Assembly: GCA_965603125.1 (NCBI GenBank)
Contig: CBFDBU010000006.1
Coordinates: 97,205 to 161,204 of the forward strand
Direction: 5' to 3'
DNA from: JAJRTA01 sp965603125
Lineage (GTDB): Bacteria > Zixibacteria > MSB-5A5 > GN15 > FEB-12
DNA: 64,000 bases
The stretch's first letter is position 1. Every line of letters starts with the position of its first letter. Both the position numbers and the translations under genes were made by a program. Below are positions 60,509 to 64,000 of the stretch, piece after piece. The notes under the pieces were generated by a model. That model saw only the letters and a program-made list of their open reading frames with translations. It did no database searches and was not told the DNA's origin.

Positions 60509-60979
60509 ATGGAATACTCACTGACACTCATATTCTGCAGCGGTTCCTATCTGCTTCTGACAGCTTTCCTGGCCGCGTCGCTGTTTTTCGTCATGGTAGG
60601 ATACCGGGAATTGAGAGAGGGTCACTTAGAAGGACTGCTGCTTGTCGCCTTTGCAGTGTTCTTCGCTGCTGCCCACGCCTATTACCTGCTCAACATCCCC
60701 ACCGGCAGCCCGTTCGCAATGGCCGCCGGCGAACTTGATCTATGGAGCTGGCTGGTGGTGTTGTTCGCCCCGGCGCTCATAGCGCTCTTTGTGCTGGTGG
60801 GCCTGGTGAATTTCCTGACGAATCACCCCCGACTGGGACTGGTGAAACTGTTCTTCGGGCTGACCCTGCTGTGCTTTCTGTACATACTTGGGCCCGACTG
60901 GCCCCAGGACGTCAGGGGTATCGTGGCGGGGCTGTACTTTTTCTCCTGGTACAACGTCGAGTTCGCAGTCGCCGGTTAA
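60509..60979 (+). CDS. small integral membrane protein, unknown function
   Basis: The 156-residue protein has four to five hydrophobic helices (about 5-30, 42-62, 78-103, 110-128 and a final one). There are no recognisable motifs besides the membrane segments. The start MEYSLTLIF has AGGTTGAGG about 11 bases upstream. It stands alone between a terminator and an accessory gene. Confidence 0.7.
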   Translation: MEYSLTLIFCSGSYLLLTAFLAASLFFVMVGYRELREGHLEGLLLVAFAVFFAAAHAYYLLNIPTGSPFAMAAGELDLWSWLVVLFAPALIALFVLVGLVNFLTNHPRLGLVKLFFGLTLLCFLYILGPDWPQDVRGIVAGLYFFSWYNVEFAVAG

Positions 60980-61176
60980 ATCGTGCAGGCCAGGTACTCC
61001 TCAAGCAAATAGTAATTCATACATGCTTCGTGGTTCAGCCTCTCAATCCATGAGCTCGGGAGGCTGTTCCGCTTATCCAGGGCGACAAACTCGAACCCGT
61101 CGAACTCCCGCCGATCAGGGCGCAGTCGCTTGAGGCGAGAGCCGATTTCCCCTCGCGGGCAAGGTTTTTTTGGTGT

Positions 61177-61190
61177 GGGGGGGGGGGGGG
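61177..61190. repeat. homopolymeric G14 tract
   Basis: Fourteen consecutive G lie between the membrane-protein gene and the cyclase/PIN gene, about 150 bases upstream of the putative promoter. Such tracts slip easily. Sequencing or assembly error is also possible. Confidence 0.7.
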
Positions 61191-61339
61191 ATGAAGAGAG
61201 AGGATAATCACCTAACAACTTCTGCACAATTCTTGTTTGCCGGTAGCTAACTTTGACCCCAAAGCAGGGAGTCAGGGTGTAGTTGCAACGTGGCGCCAGG
61301 ACGCGCTTTGTACCAGTCGTCAACAACCCCATTTTGGCC

Positions 61340-61368
61340 TTGACATGTGACTGAGTGGGGTCTATTCT
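61340..61368 (+). promoter_or_regulatory. putative sigma-70 promoter of the cyclase/PIN gene
   Basis: TTGACA (61340-61345), a 17-base spacer and TATTCT (61363-61368) lie 99 bases ahead of the ATG at 61468. The -35 box is a perfect consensus. Confidence 0.7.
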
Positions 61369-61467
61369 GGTTGCAGTCATTTGAAAAACAGCAAACAGGG
61401 TTTGAGTTGGTCATGAATCAAGGCCTAGCTTTGCGGGACGCTGCTTGGGCATGATGCCAGTATAGCG

Positions 61468-63918
61468 ATGAGCATCATCCGGCGAGTGGCATCGGAGAGG
61501 AATCTACAAGTGGTTAAGAAGATGATAAAAACGGTTGTGAAGATTGATATCTGCAAGAGCAAAAAGTATGCAGCGGCGCACGAGATATTCAATCCGTCCA
61601 TTCGTTCTGACGCACTTGATAAGCTATTGTCGGTTTCACAGGACTGTTTCCCGTTCGCCGACAAAGAGTATCCTGCAGGGACCTTTTATAAGGCGGAGGG
61701 GGATGCGGTACTCTACATAGTGGACAAACCCTCTGTTGCACTCCGCGGGGCCATTGAATTCATGCAGTCGTGGTATCACGAGGGACTTCAGGAATATCCA
61801 GAATGTCGCGTCGTGCTCGACAGGGGGCACCTAGATCCAATTGAGGTTCCCGGTAGGCAAGAGGTTACAGGTAAATCGTTCGAGAACATCTCCGTAGTCG
61901 AAAAGCAGGTTGGTGATGGTAAGGTATACCTGACACAGGATGTTCTTGACAAATGTGATCCAACAATGGCCAAATTCTCGTTCTTCCGGTCTGTGTCTCT
62001 GGGTGAAGAACAAGTGCTCCATGTCTACTGGGTCAACTTTTCAAACCCTCGGACTGTTGAGGATAACAGCCTGATACACGCTCTGTTTGTGGCGCACCCC
62101 AAGGCTGCCGAGGCAAGGGATCGTATATTTGAACTTTTTGCGGTAGAGTATCTCATGGAGTCCGCAGAAACTGGGACAATGGAAAGTCTCATCGCTTGGG
62201 GTCGCAAGAAAGGCTACTCGTTACCGACAACCGATCAACTTCGGTTACTGTGCGAGTCATCCGGTTTCGTTTGCGAAGACTCCACGGGAAGGCTACAATT
62301 CCGGTCTGGTGCCAAAGAAAAGGTCCTTATGGCAAGGCAGGAGTACGAATCCGCCAAACAGGAATGTGTCAGAACCATCGCGTCCTCTATCACGACTGAA
62401 ACAGGTCGTAACGGCGCTTTAGATGGTATAAACTTGCATGTTCTCATCGATCAGTACCTCTGCGCCCTATTCAGCGAATTGAGAATAATGGCGAATTACT
62501 TCCGTGCGACCTCTGACATCTTCAATACGGGACCCGACCAGTTTGCACGATTTGACTACATCCTACGGCGGCACTTGCTGGAAGAACAAACGCCCTACTT
62601 CAGTATTTGGCATCGTGGATTTATCACCGGTCTGAGACAGGTGTGTGAGAAAAACAATCACTATATTGCTGCTGTTTTTCACAATGTTCTAGCAACATAT
62701 TACTTAAACAGATCTGCTACTGTAGGCTCATACCAGATTGATTTCTTGAAAGAAAGAGAGATATTCCTTGACACCAATGTGCTTTACTCCTGGATCGTAC
62801 CGTCAAGTCATTTCCACGAGTTGACATCTTACTTCATGGATCGTCTCCCCAAGCTGGGTGTAAAAGTCCGTGTTTTCCCTCATACTCTCCAGGAGTATGA
62901 GAACGCACTTTCGTTTGCTGCAAAGAACTGGGATGATAAAGGCCCAAGCGAAGCTGTGATCACTCGTAACCCGTGGTTATATCAAGAGTATATGAGTAAC
63001 CCCGGGAAATACCTAAACAATCTCAACGTATGCCGTCAACAGTTTTCGTTGGCGAAGGATACTCCGATTAGCGAGGAAAACTGCGAAATACTGAAGGCAC
63101 GTCTGGCAGAATGCGGGCTAACATTTGAGGACGATTGGGAGAAACTCCCTTCCCAGAAGGTCAACGAACTCTGGTTGAAACTCCGCAATAAGATGACGAG
63201 TGACTGGTGGTCTAAAGAAAAGTACTGGGAATTCATCACCAAGGACCACCCACAATCCGTGAAGGATCATGACATGACATGTATTGATCGCCTGTGGTCG
63301 AAGGCGGAGGATTCCAAGCCTGACGCCTTTGGCCCAACAGTTTTGTTTATAACCGTAGATTCGAAGTTATTTCGATTGCGGCGGGACTATCAATTCATTG
63401 TTTCGCCTGGTCAGTTTTTGGAGTTCATCTTGCCTTATCTGTTCCTGAGTGATATTCCACTTGTGGAGGCTGATGGTTTCCCCAATCAACTCCTCAACGC
63501 CCAACTCGGCACTCTGCTCGTTCAGCGCCCGCCTGAATTGTCCGAGATTGTTGGTGCATACTTCCGAAATCCCGATTTGGCTAAGCAGGACGCGGCTCAC
63601 GTTTTCTGGGGATTGAGTGAAGACAAGGCAACCGCTCTTAACAATGACCGGTTCAAGAAAATTGTTACCGAATTTGGTGACTCTGATAGACAAGGTGGAC
63701 CGGAGATAGCCGCACAGGCAGCTGTTATTCTAAGCGAACTGCACGATGAAAAGCGGCTCATAGAGGAAGAACGGCGGCAAGAAACGGTGAAGCGCGCGGA
63801 TTTGTTGAGACGGGGCGAAGCTCGTGAAGAGAGGGTTGCACAGCTCGAAGCCAAAATAGACAAACTCCAGAAATCGGTTAAGTATTGGAGGGCTCAGATG
63901 CGAAAGGGTAAGTCCTAG
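61468..63918 (+). CDS. class III nucleotide-cyclase-like domain fused to PIN-nuclease-like domain
   Basis: The 816-residue single polypeptide has three parts. Residues about 20-190 resemble a class III cyclase: TVVKIDICKS with metal Asp27, FYKAEGDAVLYI with Lys75 and metal Asp79 in the canonical K-x-x-G-D, and EVTGKSFENISVVEK with Asn140 near the usual GxxVN; the transition-state Arg is not evident. Residues about 200-425 are helical. Residues about 430-660 resemble a PIN fold: EIFLDTNVLYSW (Asp435), HTLQEYENAL (Glu476), HDMTCID (Asp602 or Asp607) and FITVDSKLF (Asp631). The C-terminus (about 755-816) is a coiled coil. Met19 (61522) is an alternative start. Confidence 0.75.
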   Translation: MSIIRRVASERNLQVVKKMIKTVVKIDICKSKKYAAAHEIFNPSIRSDALDKLLSVSQDCFPFADKEYPAGTFYKAEGDAVLYIVDKPSVALRGAIEFMQSWYHEGLQEYPECRVVLDRGHLDPIEVPGRQEVTGKSFENISVVEKQVGDGKVYLTQDVLDKCDPTMAKFSFFRSVSLGEEQVLHVYWVNFSNPRTVEDNSLIHALFVAHPKAAEARDRIFELFAVEYLMESAETGTMESLIAWGRKKGYSLPTTDQLRLLCESSGFVCEDSTGRLQFRSGAKEKVLMARQEYESAKQECVRTIASSITTETGRNGALDGINLHVLIDQYLCALFSELRIMANYFRATSDIFNTGPDQFARFDYILRRHLLEEQTPYFSIWHRGFITGLRQVCEKNNHYIAAVFHNVLATYYLNRSATVGSYQIDFLKEREIFLDTNVLYSWIVPSSHFHELTSYFMDRLPKLGVKVRVFPHTLQEYENALSFAAKNWDDKGPSEAVITRNPWLYQEYMSNPGKYLNNLNVCRQQFSLAKDTPISEENCEILKARLAECGLTFEDDWEKLPSQKVNELWLKLRNKMTSDWWSKEKYWEFITKDHPQSVKDHDMTCIDRLWSKAEDSKPDAFGPTVLFITVDSKLFRLRRDYQFIVSPGQFLEFILPYLFLSDIPLVEADGFPNQLLNAQLGTLLVQRPPELSEIVGAYFRNPDLAKQDAAHVFWGLSEDKATALNNDRFKKIVTEFGDSDRQGGPEIAAQAAVILSELHDEKRLIEEERRQETVKRADLLRRGEAREERVAQLEAKIDKLQKSVKYWRAQMRKGKS

Positions 63919-64000
63919 GAAGCAAACCTATCCTTGGTATATTACTGAAGTTCCCCCGGTTTAGTGGACACGTAGGAAGGATAGTGTTATGTTTCTTTCA
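63919..64000. other. right edge, no feature seen
   Basis: These 82 bases after the cyclase/PIN stop contain no hairpin, start signal or repeat that I can support. Confidence 0.5.

Larger units (their letters stand above)
60980..61467. other. 488-base gap with poly-G tract and promoter
   Basis: The leftward strand has a coding-like stretch at 60976-61140 (SRLKRLRPDRREFDGFEFVALDK is broken by no stop) without a proper start; it could be a gene remnant. A 14-G run follows at 61177-61190, and a good promoter lies at 61340-61368. No RNA gene is evident. Confidence 0.45.

Noticed and set aside
60976..61380. 134-codon leftward frame containing the poly-G tract
   Set aside because: The Pro run comes from the G14 tract and there is no proper start; only the last 55 codons look natural, so it was noted as a possible remnant only.
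1..64000. tRNA, rRNA, tmRNA or CRISPR arrays
   Set aside because: I scanned the gaps by eye for T-loop sequences, rRNA signatures and regularly spaced repeats and found none; a tRNAscan/Infernal run would be decisive.

Overview
The window is a chromosomal segment of a Gram-negative (diderm) bacterium. It carries lipid A/LPS export (lptB), outer-membrane beta-barrels, signal peptidase II, bactofilin and rpoN-hpf. Secreted proteins with a dockerin-like C-terminus, a DUF5916 outer-membrane protein, a DivIVA-like protein and moderately GC-rich DNA together suggest the FCB superphylum, possibly Candidatus Zixibacteria or a relative. That placement is an inference from gene content, not from a marker-gene tree.

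Layout. 0-5 kb: the replication genes dnaA-dnaN-recF read leftward and are followed by the start of a sugar-type ABC ATPase; AT-rich gaps with DnaA-box-like sites flank dnaA. 5-13 kb: mrp, a Cys-rich protein, an alkyltransferase-like protein, an outer-membrane protein and the ileS-dksA-lspA cluster; IleS is of the IleRS2 type with a rearranged HIGH motif. 13-26 kb: an accessory block with an XRE/ImmA-PIN pair, a transglutaminase, a DUF5916 protein, a carbonic anhydrase, a DUF3800 gene split by an IS5-type element, pepF and a restriction-endonuclease-like gene. 26-32 kb: punA, divIVA-like, yggS, two unrecognised genes and a globin. Apart from a few rightward genes, everything up to 31.5 kb reads leftward.

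From 31.7 kb polarity flips. alr is followed by the classical origin-side block rpmH-rnpA-yidD-yidC-mnmE-mnmG-rsmG-parA-parB, with two parS sites, then an M23 peptidase, a bactofilin, a gap with a perfect DnaA box, and a MoxR ATPase/DUF58 pair separated by three unrelated genes. In many bacteria dnaA-dnaN-recF and rpmH-rnpA-yidC sit back to back; here about 28 kb lies between them.

47-50 kb holds a tight three-gene operon (unknown protein, HEFGH metallopeptidase-like protein, dCTP-deaminase-like protein) that looks like a foreign, possibly defensive, cassette. 50-57 kb holds a secreted M14 carboxypeptidase, a nucleotidyltransferase/epimerase pair and a TPR lipoprotein. 57-60 kb is the conserved lptB-rpoN-hpf cluster. 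61.5-64 kb holds an 816-residue protein joining a class III nucleotide-cyclase-like domain to a PIN-nuclease-like domain. This gene and the 47-50 kb operon are the two best candidates for undescribed systems. I saw no rRNA, tRNA or CRISPR array.
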